Shown: positions 53,412 to 62,586, counted from the first letter of the stretch. The stretch: DNA of 64,000 bases from Corynebacterium tuberculostearicum (GCF_013408445.1 NZ_JACBZL010000001.1:186001-250000); one strand, 5' to 3'. Translations and numbers: made by a program. The notes: generated by a model from the letters alone, not told the origin.

Positions 53412-54238
53412 GCCTCGCGCGCGTGATGGCGATTGTCAATCGCACCCCGGATTCCTTCTATGACAAGGGCGCAACCTTTGACCTCGACCCGGCGTTGCGC
53501 CGTTGTGATGAGGTGATCGCGGCCGGTGCGTCGATCGTCGATATTGGCGGCGTGAAGGCTGGCCCCGGCAAGGCCGTGGACGCGGCGGAGGAAATCGACC
53601 GCGTGGTGCCGACCATCGAGAAGGTACACGAGCGCCACCCGGACGTGCTCATCTCCGTCGATACTTGGCGCAGCGAGGTGGCAGAGGCCGCCATCGCAGC
53701 CGGCGCCGGCCTGGTCAATGACACCTGGGCCGGTTGGGACCCCGAGCTCATCGAGGTCTCCGGCCACCACCGCGTGGGATACGTGTGTTCGCACACCGGC
53801 GGCATCACCCCGCGCACCCGGCCGCATCGCGTCCACTTCGACGACGTGGTGGCCGATGTCATCGCGGAAACCACCCAACTGGCCGAGCGCGCCGCCTCCC
53901 TCGGCTGCCCGGAGGACCTGACCTTTATCGATCCGACGCATGACTTTGGTAAGAACACCTTTCACGGGCTCGAGCTCCTGCGGCGTATCGACGAAGTCGT
54001 CGCCACCGGCTGGCCGGTGCTTATGGCGCTATCCAATAAGGACTTCGTGGGCGAGACGCTCGACCGCGGGGTAGGCGAGCGCGTGGCCGGCACCCTGGCC
54101 GCTACCGCGTGGTCTGCCGCCCGCGGCGTGGCCGCCTTTCGCGTGCACGAGGTGGCCGAGACCGCCGATGTCATACGCATGACCGCAGCCATCCAAGGCG
54201 AGGTCGCCCCGCTAGCAGCCACGCGAGGCCTTGCATGA
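53408..54238 (+). CDS. folP2: Dihydropteroate synthase-like protein
   Basis: A 276-residue TIM-barrel of the DHPS family, starting on TTG 53408 overlapping the previous stop. VMAIVNRTPDSFYDKG, DIGGVKAGPG and DTWRSEVAEAAIAAGAGLVNDTWAG correspond to pterin and phosphate sites; the usual SxRPG becomes VKAGPG. In M. tuberculosis the matching FolP2 lacks DHPS activity in vitro, so the true role may differ. Followed by gpgS with a 4-bp overlap. Confidence 0.9.
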   Translation: MSLARVMAIVNRTPDSFYDKGATFDLDPALRRCDEVIAAGASIVDIGGVKAGPGKAVDAAEEIDRVVPTIEKVHERHPDVLISVDTWRSEVAEAAIAAGAGLVNDTWAGWDPELIEVSGHHRVGYVCSHTGGITPRTRPHRVHFDDVVADVIAETTQLAERAASLGCPEDLTFIDPTHDFGKNTFHGLELLRRIDEVVATGWPVLMALSNKDFVGETLDRGVGERVAGTLAATAWSAARGVAAFRVHEVAETADVIRMTAAIQGEVAPLAATRGLA

Positions 54239-54957
54239 GCGTCTCCGTTATCATCCCAGCGCTCAACGAAGAGGGCACCGTCGCGGACGTCGTGCGCGCC
54301 TGCCTCGCCGATGACCCCCTGGAAGTGCTGGTGATCGACGCCGATTCCACCGACGCCACCGCCTCCCGCGCTGCCGCCGCCGGAGCGGATGTGCGCAATT
54401 GGCGCGATATCCTCCCAGAGGAACCGCGCCCCGGTAAGGGTGAATCCCTTTGGCGCGGGGTTGCCGCGGCGAAGGGAGACATCGTCGTCTTTGTCGACGC
54501 CGACCTTGGATCCGCTGCACCCGGCATGGTCTCGGCCTTGGCCGCGCCCTTCGCTGACCCAGCGGTGGAGATGGTCAAAGCCCGCTACCGCCGCAGCCTC
54601 AATGGCCAGCCCACCGGCGGTGGCCGCGTGACCGAACTGACCGCCAAGCCGCTCATCAAGCAGTTCTTTCCCGAGCTCGCCCACATCGATCAGCCCCTCG
54701 GCGGCGAATACGCCCTGCGCCGCGCCACCGCCCTAGAACTGCCCTTCGTGGAGGGGTATGGGGTGGAAGCGGGGCTAATGGTGGACGTCGGCAAGCGGGG
54801 CACAATCGCACAGGTAGACCTGGGCACGCGGGTACACCGCAACCGGCCGCTGCACGAGCTGGCGCCGATGGCCGAGGTAGTCGCGCGCACGCTGCTCGCC
54901 CGCGCCGGGGTCATCGCTCCCGTTGCTCAACGCCCGCCGCTAAAAGGTAAGGTTTAA
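54235..54957 (+). CDS. gpgS: Glucosyl-3-phosphoglycerate synthase
   Basis: GT-A fold retaining glycosyltransferase (GT81) making glucosyl-3-phosphoglycerate, first step to 6-O-methylglucose lipopolysaccharides. The 240-residue protein has VSVIIPALNEEGTVADVV, the DADLGS metal motif and GGEYALRRATALELPFVEGYGVEAGLMVD. It is shorter than mycobacterial GpgS (about 320), lacking the N-terminal part. The start overlaps folP2. Confidence 0.88.
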   Translation: MSVSVIIPALNEEGTVADVVRACLADDPLEVLVIDADSTDATASRAAAAGADVRNWRDILPEEPRPGKGESLWRGVAAAKGDIVVFVDADLGSAAPGMVSALAAPFADPAVEMVKARYRRSLNGQPTGGGRVTELTAKPLIKQFFPELAHIDQPLGGEYALRRATALELPFVEGYGVEAGLMVDVGKRGTIAQVDLGTRVHRNRPLHELAPMAEVVARTLLARAGVIAPVAQRPPLKGKV

Positions 54958-54960
54958 GCC

Positions 54961-55254
54961 ATGCTGTCTTGGATTATGCTCCTCCTTGTCCTCATCGCCC
55001 TGACCGTCATCGGCACCTGGGTATGGGGCTCCATCTTTGGCCGCGGCGAGGTCATGCACCCGCTAGACGAGCCGCAGAAGGTGCGCGAAAATAACCGCGC
55101 CGCCCTCCGCGAAGGCCGCCTTGACCAGGTGAAATTCGAGGTAGTTCCCCGCGGATACCGCCAGGACCAGGTAGACGATCTCCTCGCGCAACTGGAGGAA
55201 CAACTATCTTCCGCGCAGAAAAGGTCTAAGCTGGAAGGAAAAGAAGTTAACTAA
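54961..55254 (+). CDS. Small DivIVA-domain-like membrane protein
   Basis: A 97-residue protein. One N-terminal membrane segment (WIMLLLVLIALTVIGTWVWG) is followed by a linker and a DivIVA-type motif KFEVVPRGYRQDQVDDLLAQLEEQLSSAQK. Such proteins in actinobacteria stand between gpgS and the DUF3117 gene. Function unknown; may attach to the polar growth machinery. Confidence 0.85.
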   Translation: MLSWIMLLLVLIALTVIGTWVWGSIFGRGEVMHPLDEPQKVRENNRAALREGRLDQVKFEVVPRGYRQDQVDDLLAQLEEQLSSAQKRSKLEGKEVN

Positions 55255-55266
55255 AGGAGACTCACT

Positions 55267-55434
55267 ATGGCAGCAATGAAGCCGCGCACCACGGGCGGAG
55301 AAATGGAAGCAGTAGAGGAGTCCCGCAAAATCGTCATGCGCATCCCCTCGGATGGCGGCGGTCGCATCGTCATCGAGCTGAGCAAGGACGAGGCCGCCGA
55401 GCTCGGTTCCCTGTTGACTGAGGTTTCTAGCTAG
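55267..55434 (+). CDS. DUF3117 protein
   Basis: A 55-residue protein, MAAMKPRTTGGEMEAVEE then IVMRIPSDGGGRIVIEL. It is strongly conserved in actinobacteria, where its homologue lies at the same place between gpgS and glgA (Rv1211 in M. tuberculosis). ATG 55267 has AAAGGAG upstream. Function unknown. It starts 12 bp after the DivIVA-like gene. Confidence 0.93.
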   Translation: MAAMKPRTTGGEMEAVEESRKIVMRIPSDGGGRIVIELSKDEAAELGSLLTEVSS

Positions 55435-55443
55435 TCTAGGTAC

Positions 55444-56310
55444 ATGCTTTCTCATATCGTCGACATTCTGGCCGATCCCAACGATGGCACCGCGCTTTCT
55501 GGTGCCGATGATTTCTCTCGCCTCGTTTCGGAATCCGGCCACTCTTTTGATGTGGCCAAGCAGGGCTACGTCACCCTCGCAGCCGGCGCCGGACTCAAGC
55601 ACAAGGGCGATGACATGGATATGGTCAACGCCCGCGAGACCTATTTGGCCATGGGCCACTTCGCGCCCTTCGTTGAGGCCGTAACCGGGGCCGTCCAGGA
55701 CGGACTGGATTCCGCCTCCCTGGCCGAGTCCACGCCCGCCTCCCTCCTCGAGGTGGGTGCCGGCACCGGCTACTACCTGGCCCACACCCTGGACTCCATC
55801 GCGGAGGCCCGCGGCGTTGGCCTCGACATTTCCCCGCACGCTGCGAAGCACTTAGCTAAGTGCCACCCGCGCGTCGGCGCCGTCGTGGCCGATGTGTGGG
55901 AGCGCCTGCCCATCCGGGATGAGTCCGTCGACGCAATCTCCGTCGTCTTCGCCCCGCGTAACCCAGCCGAGTTCCAGCGCGTGCTCGCCCCGGGCGGCCA
56001 GGTCATCGTCTTGACGCCCGGCGCCGGACACCTGGACGAGCTGCGCGAGCCGCTCGGCATCCTCGGCGTGGAAGAAGGCAAGGTCGAGCGCATGTATGAG
56101 CAGGCCGAGGGCTTCCTCGAGCAGGCGGCCGACCCGGTCGATATCTCGTTCCCCATCGAGCTGGATAAGGCCTCCGTCGCCGCTCAGGTGGGCATGAGCC
56201 CGTCCGCACGCCACATCAGCGCCGGCGAACTCGCCGAGCGCATGGCCGCACTGCCCCCGACGCTCACGGTCACCGCCCGCGCCCGCTTGGACCGCCTCCG
56301 CGCCGTCTAG
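55444..56310 (+). CDS. RlmA-like SAM-dependent methyltransferase
   Basis: A 288-residue methyltransferase of the RlmA/TlrB type, which methylate guanosine 745/748 of 23S rRNA. The SAM site is LLEVGAGTGYYLAHTL, and IRDESVDAISVVFAPRNPAEFQRVLAPGG is typical. The N-terminal segment keeps the family block GHSFDVAKQGYVTLA but has no cysteines, so the zinc finger of RlmA is missing. Target is therefore uncertain. Confidence 0.88.
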   Translation: MLSHIVDILADPNDGTALSGADDFSRLVSESGHSFDVAKQGYVTLAAGAGLKHKGDDMDMVNARETYLAMGHFAPFVEAVTGAVQDGLDSASLAESTPASLLEVGAGTGYYLAHTLDSIAEARGVGLDISPHAAKHLAKCHPRVGAVVADVWERLPIRDESVDAISVVFAPRNPAEFQRVLAPGGQVIVLTPGAGHLDELREPLGILGVEEGKVERMYEQAEGFLEQAADPVDISFPIELDKASVAAQVGMSPSARHISAGELAERMAALPPTLTVTARARLDRLRAV

Positions 56311-56339
56311 CTCCCGGCCGGCCCCAGCCACCTCCACCG

Positions 56340-56597
56340 CCCTTCGCGCTCACCGGAAGCGCGTGGGGCGGTTCTTTTCGTCTCCCCAGTGAGCGCGAGG
56401 GGAGGTTTCCCCCTTGCCGCTCACCGGCACACGCTTTCCGACGCCCCAGCTTCTCCCCGTGAGCGCGAAGGACGCGTGTGAGGGAGCTAGGGGAGACGCA
56501 GCCCAGCGATGTGGATTGAAAACGAAATCCCCGCTCTTGCCGCTCACCAGGAGAGGCGGAACCGCGGTGGGCGGCCGCGCCGGTGAGCGCGAAGGGC
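56340..56597. repeat. Palindromic repeat units F1, F2 and F3
   Basis: F1 (56340-56402), F2 (56411-56472) and F3 (56528-56597) have cores 35 bp apart. Best arms are CCCTTCGCGCTCACCGG in F1 and CCGGTGAGCGCGAAGGG in F3. F2 and F3 have a variant left core TTGCCGCTCAC. The array fills the 341-bp gap between two convergent genes; no gene is present. Confidence 0.88.
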
Positions 56598-56651
56598 GGG
56601 GGGGAGGGACGGAGAGAGACGGGTTGGGTGAGGAGGGGCGAGCCAGGAGGA

Positions 56652-58094
56652 TTAAAGCTTGGAGCCGGAGCGCTGCCAGTCCTGCTCGATGACGGCATCG
56701 CCGGAGGTCTCGACCCGCAGGCCGGAGCAGCCGCCTTCGAAGTAGACGCGGGAGGCCATCGCGATGAGGCCACCGTCGACGAATACCTCGACGGTGGAGC
56801 CGTCTTGAATGATGGTGAGGGTATCGGAGTCGCCCTCGGCAAGCGTGGCGGTGGCGGGCTCGGAATCGGCGAAACAGTGGTCGAAGGCCTTGTTCATGGA
56901 GCGATCAAGGCTGATGTCATCGCCGGAGTGGCAGATGGTGGCGGCGGGGTCACCGGCGCCGTCGAGAAGCGTGACAGTCACGCAGGAACCGGAAGGGACT
57001 TCCATGACGCCGGTCCAGGAACGGGCGTAGTCGGAGAGCTTGACGGCATCGGGCAAGCCGGGGGCGGGGGCTTGGTAGAGGACGCCGCCCTCGAGGGTGA
57101 CTCGGCGGGGCAGGGACAGGGCATTGGCCCAGCCTTCGGCCTCCCAGGAAGCGTGCTTGGTGGCGTCGTCGCCGCGGCCGTTGCCGTTGAGGAGACCAAC
57201 GATGACGGCGCGCTCGTAGCGCTGCTCTGGGGTGAGAGTACCGGTGGTGGTGTTGGTACTGCGCGGGCGGGAGAAATCGTGGCCGAAGTCCACGCGGCGG
57301 AAGCCGGAGACCACGGTAAAAGTAGTGCCCTCCAGCCGGCCGACGAGGTAGCCGGAGACGTCGCGGCCGCCGCGCTCTAGCGTGACGAAGAGGACGTCGT
57401 AGATATTGCCGTCGACCTCATCGCGCAGGCGGACCAAGCGCGGCGAGACGACCGGTGGGATGGGCGAGGTGGCGGGGACTTCGCCTTCGAGGAAGCCAGG
57501 GTCGCCGTCGAACTTGAGGCTGCCGCGCAGCCGCCAAGACACGCCATCGGCCGATTCGAGGATGACGGGAACCGGGGCGTCGGAGTGGCCGGTGAGCGCG
57601 AGCATGAGCCAGCCGTCGTGGCCGTCATCGCGATCCTCGGAGGCCCAGTCGGGCACCACGGAGGGGGAGCGGAAGTGATCGAAGTTGCGGGTATTGCCTA
57701 CGACCTCGCCAAAACGGACGACATTGGGGTCGAGGGCCTGGGGGTCATCGGAGACTTCGCAGATCTCATCCACGTCAGCGTAGCGGGCGAGGTGAACGGC
57801 GATTCCGGCGGCGGTCACCGAAGTGAAGTAGAGGTGGATATCGTCCGGGCCTTGGGCTACGGAACCGGCACGCAGGGAGAGCTCGCCGCCAACGGGCGCG
57901 AGGGCATCGTCGCAGTCCAACCAGTCAAAGGGAGACTCTTCGGAGTAGGTGTGTCCCCAGCGGGCAGGGGAGTCCGCGGTGGGGCGGTACTGGTAGAACA
58001 GGTGCCAGGTATCGCCGTCGCGCAGGATACCAGCGGGGGCGTCGAGGACGCCGTCTTCGGGGACAAAATGCAGTTCGGGGCGGTGAGTTGTCAC
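56652..58094 (-). CDS. GH32-like glycoside hydrolase with altered catalytic motifs
   Basis: A 480-residue five-bladed propeller plus C-terminal beta-sandwich of the invertase/levanase family. The nucleophile region reads VLDAPAGILRDGDTWHLFYQYRP (usual WMNDPNG), so Asp is kept. The RDP motif is FRSPSV, with Ser in place of Asp, and the EC motif is not found; EGEVPATSP stands near its place. Activity may be lost or changed. GTG 58094 with GGAAGGA upstream lies 12 bp after glgA, so both form an operon. Confidence 0.85.
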   Translation of the reverse strand: MTTHRPELHFVPEDGVLDAPAGILRDGDTWHLFYQYRPTADSPARWGHTYSEESPFDWLDCDDALAPVGGELSLRAGSVAQGPDDIHLYFTSVTAAGIAVHLARYADVDEICEVSDDPQALDPNVVRFGEVVGNTRNFDHFRSPSVVPDWASEDRDDGHDGWLMLALTGHSDAPVPVILESADGVSWRLRGSLKFDGDPGFLEGEVPATSPIPPVVSPRLVRLRDEVDGNIYDVLFVTLERGGRDVSGYLVGRLEGTTFTVVSGFRRVDFGHDFSRPRSTNTTTGTLTPEQRYERAVIVGLLNGNGRGDDATKHASWEAEGWANALSLPRRVTLEGGVLYQAPAPGLPDAVKLSDYARSWTGVMEVPSGSCVTVTLLDGAGDPAATICHSGDDISLDRSMNKAFDHCFADSEPATATLAEGDSDTLTIIQDGSTVEVFVDGGLIAMASRVYFEGGCSGLRVETSGDAVIEQDWQRSGSKL

Positions 58095-58106
58095 GGCTAT
58101 CCTTCC

Positions 58107-59261
58107 TTAAATCAAGCTGCGGTAGATATCGACGGTCTGGGCGGCAATGGTAGCCCAAGAGAAATCACGGATGGCGCGCTCTCGGCCGGCGCGGCCAAAT
58201 TCCGCGGCGCGCTCTTTATCGGCGGCGACGTCATTGACGGCGGCGGCGAGGTCGGCTTCGAAGGCGGCGGTAGCGGCGGCGTCGTAAGGCACCAGCACAC
58301 CGGTCTCGCCATCGACCACAACCTCCGGAATGCCGCCAACGTTGGAGGCGACAACGGCCGTGCCGCAGGCCATAGCTTCCAGGTTGACGATGCCGAGCGG
58401 CTCGTAAATGGACGGGCAAACAAACACATCCGCACCGGAGTAAATCTGCTGGACCTCGTTGCGCGGGAGCATGTCCTTGACCCAGAAAATGCCATCGCGC
58501 TGGGCACGCAGTTCCTCCACCAGCGCCTCGGTCTCCGCCGCGATTTCGGGCGTATCGGGCGCGCCGGCGCACAGCACCAGCTGGATATCCGGGTCGAATT
58601 TCTGCGCCGCCTGCAGCAGGTGCTTTACGCCCTTTTGTCGGGTAATGCGGCCAACGAAGGCAACGATGGGGCGTTGCTTATCGACGCCCAGCTTGTCCAA
58701 CACATCTCCCTCTCGTGGCTGCCATAGCTCGGTGTCGATGCCGTTGAGGACGACGTGGACCTTGGAGGCGTCGATCCGCGGGTAGGCATCCAAGATGGAG
58801 TCCTTCATGCCGGCAGAAACGGCGATGACCGCGTCGGCATATTCCATGGCGTTCTTCTCGGACCACGAGGAGACGTCGTAGCCGCCGCCGAGCTGCTCGC
58901 GCTTCCACGGGCGGTGCGGCTCCAGCGAGTGGGCGGTGACGACGTGCGGAATATCGTAGAGCTGGGCGGAGAGGTGGCCGGCGAGACCCGTGTACCACGT
59001 GTGGGAATGGGCGATGTCGATGTCAGAGGCGGCATCGGCCATGCGCAGCCCAGTGGACAAGGTCTTGAGCGCGCCATTGGCACCCTCGAGTGCGGGGTCC
59101 ACGCCGTGCACAAAAACGTCCTTTTCTTCGCGCGGGGAGCCCATGCAGTGCACGGAGACATCGATGATATCGCGCATAAAACGGGTGAGTTCAGCTACGT
59201 GAACTCCGGCTCCGCCGTAGATTTCCGGCGGGTATTCTTTGGAAAAGATTCCGGCTCTCAT
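58107..59261 (-). CDS. glgA: Glycogen synthase (actinobacterial GlgA/GlgM type)
   Basis: GT4-type glucosyltransferase of 384 residues making glycogen or maltose-1-phosphate from ADP-glucose. The N-terminal site is [17 protein letters not shown], and the C-terminal domain has [15 protein letters not shown] and [36 protein letters not shown] 59261 is the family start; the longer frame is not used. Divergent from glgC across 109 bp. Confidence 0.95.
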   Translation of the reverse strand: MRAGIFSKEYPPEIYGGAGVHVAELTRFMRDIIDVSVHCMGSPREEKDVFVHGVDPALEGANGALKTLSTGLRMADAASDIDIAHSHTWYTGLAGHLSAQLYDIPHVVTAHSLEPHRPWKREQLGGGYDVSSWSEKNAMEYADAVIAVSAGMKDSILDAYPRIDASKVHVVLNGIDTELWQPREGDVLDKLGVDKQRPIVAFVGRITRQKGVKHLLQAAQKFDPDIQLVLCAGAPDTPEIAAETEALVEELRAQRDGIFWVKDMLPRNEVQQIYSGADVFVCPSIYEPLGIVNLEAMACGTAVVASNVGGIPEVVVDGETGVLVPYDAAATAAFEADLAAAVNDVAADKERAAEFGRAGRERAIRDFSWATIAAQTVDIYRSLI

Positions 59262-59357
59262 GCCCACCCAGAATACGTATCTCTGGTGCCGCGTGCAGAA
59301 ATACGGGATGGGGGTAAAAATGTGCTTATATCTGCTGCGGAATGTGGGATTAGCGGT

Positions 59358-59363
59358 TAGGTT
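59358..59363 (+). promoter_or_regulatory. -10 element of glgC, probably leaderless
   Basis: TAGGTT ends seven bases before GTG 59371, and no ribosome site is present. Confidence 0.55.
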
Positions 59364-59370
59364 TGAAAAC

Positions 59371-60588
59371 GTGAGAAGCCTGCCAAATGTCCTAGCCATC
59401 GTCCTCGCCGGCGGCGAGGGAAAGCGCCTTTTTCCCCTGACCGAAGACCGCGCCAAACCCGCCGTGCCTTTCGGAGGTTCCTACCGCCTCATTGACTTTG
59501 TCCTGTCCAATCTGGTCAATGCCGGCTACCTCAAGATTGCGGTGCTGACCCAGTACAAGTCCCACTCGCTGGACCGCCACATTTCCCAGGCGTGGAACTT
59601 GGCGGGGCCGACGCCGCAGTACATTGCCTCGGTGCCTGCCCAGCAGCGCCGCGGCAAGCGGTGGTACAACGGCTCCGCGGATGCCATTGTGCAGTCGCTG
59701 AACCTCATCTATGACGAGAATCCGGATTACGTCATCGTCTTCGGTGCGGACCACGTCTACCGCATGGATCCGGCGCAGATGGTAGAAGAGCACATTGCCA
59801 CGGGGCTGGATTGCTCGGTGGCCGGCATTCGCGTGCCGCGCTCGGAGGCGACGGCCTTTGGCTGCATCCAGGCCGATGGCATGGGAACCATCACGGAGTT
59901 CGTGGAAAAGCCGGCGGACCCACCGGCCACGCCGGACGATCCGAATATGAGCTATGCCTCGATGGGCAACTATGTCTTTACGGCGCAGGCGCTTATTGAC
60001 GCCCTCTTGGAGGACGAAAAGAACGAGGATTCTGCCCACGATATGGGCGGCGATATCATTCCGTACTTTGTGAAGCGTGGGCAGGCGCATGTCTATGACT
60101 TCATGGCCAATGAGGTGCCGGGATCTACCGAGCGCGATCACGGCTACTGGCGCGATGTGGGCACCATCGATTCCTTCTATGAAGCGCACATGGACATGAT
60201 TTCGGTGCACCCGATCTTCAACCTCTATAACCGGAATTGGCCGATTCACTCCACGGATGATTCCAATTTCCCGCCGGCGAAGTTCGTGCAAAACGGCATC
60301 GCGCAGTCCTCGATGGTGGCGCCGGGCTGCATCGTCTCCGGCGGCACGGTGCGCAATTCCGTGCTGGCGTCTGACGTCCACGTGGCCGATGGCGCCACGG
60401 TCGAAGGATCGGTCATCCTGCCAGGCGTGCGCATCGGACGGGGTGCCGTGGTGCGCCGCGCGATCCTCGATAAGAACGTCGTCGTCAGCGATGGCGCAAT
60501 TATCGGCGTGGACCGCGAGCGCGATGAGGAGCGCTTCAAGGTTTCTGACGGCGGCGTGGTTGTCGTCGGCAAAAACCAGAAGGTCTAG
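59371..60588 (+). CDS. glgC: Glucose-1-phosphate adenylyltransferase
   Basis: Makes ADP-glucose from glucose 1-phosphate and ATP, the donor for GlgA. From GTG 59371 it has 405 residues. [30 protein letters not shown] is the nucleotide site, [10 protein letters not shown] and FVEKP the substrate sites, and a C-terminal beta-helix holds [18 protein letters not shown]. The 3' end overlaps the convergent methyltransferase by four bases. Confidence 0.97.
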   Translation: MRSLPNVLAIVLAGGEGKRLFPLTEDRAKPAVPFGGSYRLIDFVLSNLVNAGYLKIAVLTQYKSHSLDRHISQAWNLAGPTPQYIASVPAQQRRGKRWYNGSADAIVQSLNLIYDENPDYVIVFGADHVYRMDPAQMVEEHIATGLDCSVAGIRVPRSEATAFGCIQADGMGTITEFVEKPADPPATPDDPNMSYASMGNYVFTAQALIDALLEDEKNEDSAHDMGGDIIPYFVKRGQAHVYDFMANEVPGSTERDHGYWRDVGTIDSFYEAHMDMISVHPIFNLYNRNWPIHSTDDSNFPPAKFVQNGIAQSSMVAPGCIVSGGTVRNSVLASDVHVADGATVEGSVILPGVRIGRGAVVRRAILDKNVVVSDGAIIGVDRERDEERFKVSDGGVVVVGKNQKV

Positions 60589-61232
60589 AGCTTCGTTACG
60601 AGGGTGAGCCCGGACCCCAGCGGCAACCGGGTCACGCTCGCACCCTCGAGCTCGCGCAGGTACTCGTCTGCTTCGCGGGCGGCGGCGGTGTCGCGGTCGG
60701 TCCGGGAGGCGTCGGCAAGCGTGCCATCGAGCAAAGAATTAGCCAAGACCAGGGTGCCGCCCTGGTGTAGCAGTGGCCACGCGGCCTTGATGATGGCGGG
60801 GAGCTCGAGCGCGGCGACGTCGGCGTAGATGACCTGGTAGGCGTCATTAGCCAGACGGCCCATGACCTCGAGTGGGCGAGACGGCAGGAAGCGGCCGCGT
60901 GAAGGTGCATAGCCAGCCTCGCGGAAGGCGGTCTTGGCGCTGCGCTGGTGCTCAGCCTCGGGGTCGATGCAGGTCAAGATGCCATTATCGGGCATGCCGG
61001 CGAGCAGGTAGAGGCCTACCACATTGGCGGCCGGGGTGATCGCTACGGACTGGGGGCGTTCGGTGGAACCGGCGGAGGCGGCCGTCAGGGTGGTGAGCAG
61101 CTGGCCCGTAGATTCATCTGGAACCGGCAGACCGTACTCATCGGCGTGGTCGCGCGCGCCACGCAGGGCCGCGGAGGGCTCGCTGGTGGTCTCGATATAA
61201 GAACGCAGTGCTTCATATGCGGTAGTAGTCAC
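60585..61232 (-). CDS. O-methyltransferase
   Basis: A 215-residue SAM-dependent methyltransferase of the COMT-like (family 3) type. It starts at GTG 61232, seven bases after a TATGGT box; ATG 61244 would overlap that box. The C-terminal part has [41 protein letters not shown]. The gene position upstream of sigE is conserved (Rv1220c/Rv1221). Substrate unknown. Confidence 0.9.
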   Translation of the reverse strand: MTTTAYEALRSYIETTSEPSAALRGARDHADEYGLPVPDESTGQLLTTLTAASAGSTERPQSVAITPAANVVGLYLLAGMPDNGILTCIDPEAEHQRSAKTAFREAGYAPSRGRFLPSRPLEVMGRLANDAYQVIYADVAALELPAIIKAAWPLLHQGGTLVLANSLLDGTLADASRTDRDTAAAREADEYLRELEGASVTRLPLGSGLTLVTKL

Positions 61233-61239
61233 GTAATAA

Positions 61240-61245
61240 ACCATA
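61240..61245 (-). promoter_or_regulatory. -10 element of the O-methyltransferase gene
   Basis: TATGGT on the minus strand ends seven bases before GTG 61232, again with leaderless spacing. Confidence 0.45.
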
Positions 61246-61326
61246 GGGAAAAGTGGCTGCCGATGTGGCAAAAACGCGCCTAGCCAGCGAGGTTGTGGTG
61301 GGTGGGGATAATGTGACGGACTCACA

Positions 61327-61354
61327 GGAAATTATCAGCACTGTGGCTGGAGTT
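61327..61354 (+). promoter_or_regulatory. Possible ECF-type promoter of sigE
   Basis: GGAAAT (61327-61332) and GTT (61352-61354) are 19 bp apart, which resembles the GGAA/GTT promoters read by corynebacterial SigH or SigE. The distance to the sigE start is about 30 bp. Confidence 0.4.
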
Positions 61355-61383
61355 TCACCTTGAAGTATAGAAAGATGACATGC

Positions 61384-62013
61384 ATGACAACAACGAAGCG
61401 CGATGCCGAATCCCTTCAGCCTGCCACCCCTGAGGCGGAGTTGACCGGTACCGCGGCGTTCGATGCCGGCGAAGCCGACATGCCCGCCTGGGGTGACCTG
61501 GTGGCCGAGCATGCCGATGGCGTCTACCGCTTGGCGTATCGTCTCTCTGGTAATCAGCACGATGCAGAGGACCTCACCCAGGAAACCTTCATGCGCGTCT
61601 TCCGCTCCCTGGATAAGTATCAGGCCGGTACGTTTGAAGGCTGGTTGCACCGTATTACCACCAACCTCTTCTTGGACATGGTCCGCCATCGCTCCAAGAT
61701 CCGCATGGAGGCCCTGCCGGAGGATTATGAGCGCGTGCCCGGCACGGATATGACCCCGGAGCAGGCCTATACCGTGGCCAACCTGGACCCGGCGCTGCAA
61801 TCCGCGCTCGATGGCCTGGCTCCCGATTTCCGCGTGGCCGTGGTGCTGTGCGATGTCGTAGGTATGAGCTATGACGAGATTGCGGAGACCCTGGGCGTCA
61901 AGATGGGTACGGTGCGCTCCCGCATCCACCGCGGCCGTTCCCAACTGCGCGCGGCGCTCGAAAAAGAGGCGCAAACCAATGCGGAAACCCGCATGCTGCT
62001 GCGCACGCGTTAA
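61384..62013 (+). CDS. sigE: ECF RNA polymerase sigma factor SigE
   Basis: Extracytoplasmic-function sigma factor for surface stress. From ATG 61384 it has 209 residues (ATG 61375 is possible). Region 2 is [30 protein letters not shown] with the [20 protein letters not shown] stretch. Region 4 is [45 protein letters not shown]. The anti-sigma gene follows after 100 bp with a hairpin between. Confidence 0.95.
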   Translation: MTTTKRDAESLQPATPEAELTGTAAFDAGEADMPAWGDLVAEHADGVYRLAYRLSGNQHDAEDLTQETFMRVFRSLDKYQAGTFEGWLHRITTNLFLDMVRHRSKIRMEALPEDYERVPGTDMTPEQAYTVANLDPALQSALDGLAPDFRVAVVLCDVVGMSYDEIAETLGVKMGTVRSRIHRGRSQLRAALEKEAQTNAETRMLLRTR

Positions 62014-62046
62014 AGCACCGCGCGCTAAACTTTAAAGAAACTGCAT

Positions 62047-62069
62047 AGTCCCCGCCGCCGGCGGGGACT
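62047..62069 (+). terminator. Hairpin between sigE and its anti-sigma gene
   Basis: AGTCCCCGCC and GGCGGGGACT form a perfect 10-bp stem with a GCC loop, then TTCC. It could reduce read-through, setting the sigma/anti-sigma ratio. Confidence 0.6.
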
Positions 62070-62113
62070 TTCCGTGTCACTGAAGGCCAAGCAACTACTG
62101 GAGGAGGGTGTCG

Positions 62114-62563
62114 ATGGACTCGCTGCGAGGACGCCGGACCGTGTCCACGCTGAGCGTGCGCGGCGGATTCGATGCCGCCCAGGCCAAAGCCCGCGATAAG
62201 GCGAAAGCCAAGGCTCGGCGCAGCGATACCATCGGGCACCTCGGCCCAGAGGCTGTCGTTGCCTTCGTAGACGGGGAGATGGAGCCGAAATTCATGCACC
62301 GCGTGCGCATACACTTGGTGCACTGCGCCGAGTGCCGCGCTGATGTACATCAGCAGCGCCATGCCTCAGAGTGGGTTCGCCACTGCGCGGATTCCGCTAA
62401 GGTCAAGGCGCCGCAATCCCTGCTGGCAAAGCTCGCGGGCATTGCCACCGAAGAGGTTGCGCCCGGGCCGGATGCGGCAACGCCCGTGCACCGGCCGCAG
62501 CAGGATTTTTTGGACAAGGTGGAGATGGTGGTTCGCGCAATCAAGCACAATCAGCGCGGCTAA
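62114..62563 (+). CDS. Anti-sigma factor of SigE (zinc-associated type)
   Basis: A 149-residue cytoplasmic protein. The ZAS motif HLVHCAECRADV (H-x3-C-x2-C) lies in the middle, after GPEAVVAFVDGEME. The first 40 residues are very basic. No membrane segment is seen. It corresponds to RseA (mycobacteria) or CseE (corynebacteria). ATG 62114 has GGAGGAGG upstream. Confidence 0.92.
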   Translation: MDSLRGRRTVSTLSVRGGFDAAQAKARDKAKAKARRSDTIGHLGPEAVVAFVDGEMEPKFMHRVRIHLVHCAECRADVHQQRHASEWVRHCADSAKVKAPQSLLAKLAGIATEEVAPGPDAATPVHRPQQDFLDKVEMVVRAIKHNQRG

Positions 62564-62586
62564 GAGTGAGGGACTAGTATTTAACC

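Noticed and set aside
17787..56597. The GTGAGCGCGAA repeats as CRISPR arrays
   Set aside because: Arms are inverted, not direct, the spacing alternates, units are scattered and no cas genes are present.
57589..57602. Single repeat arm CCGGTGAGCGCGAG inside the GH32 gene
   Set aside because: There is no partner arm 34-35 bp away, and the bases encode LALTG in frame, so chance or coding constraint is enough.
59262..59370. GlxR (cAMP-receptor) site between glgA and glgC
   Set aside because: TGTGCTTATATCTGCT was compared with TGTGAnnTAnnTCACA; the central TA is shifted and the right half does not match.
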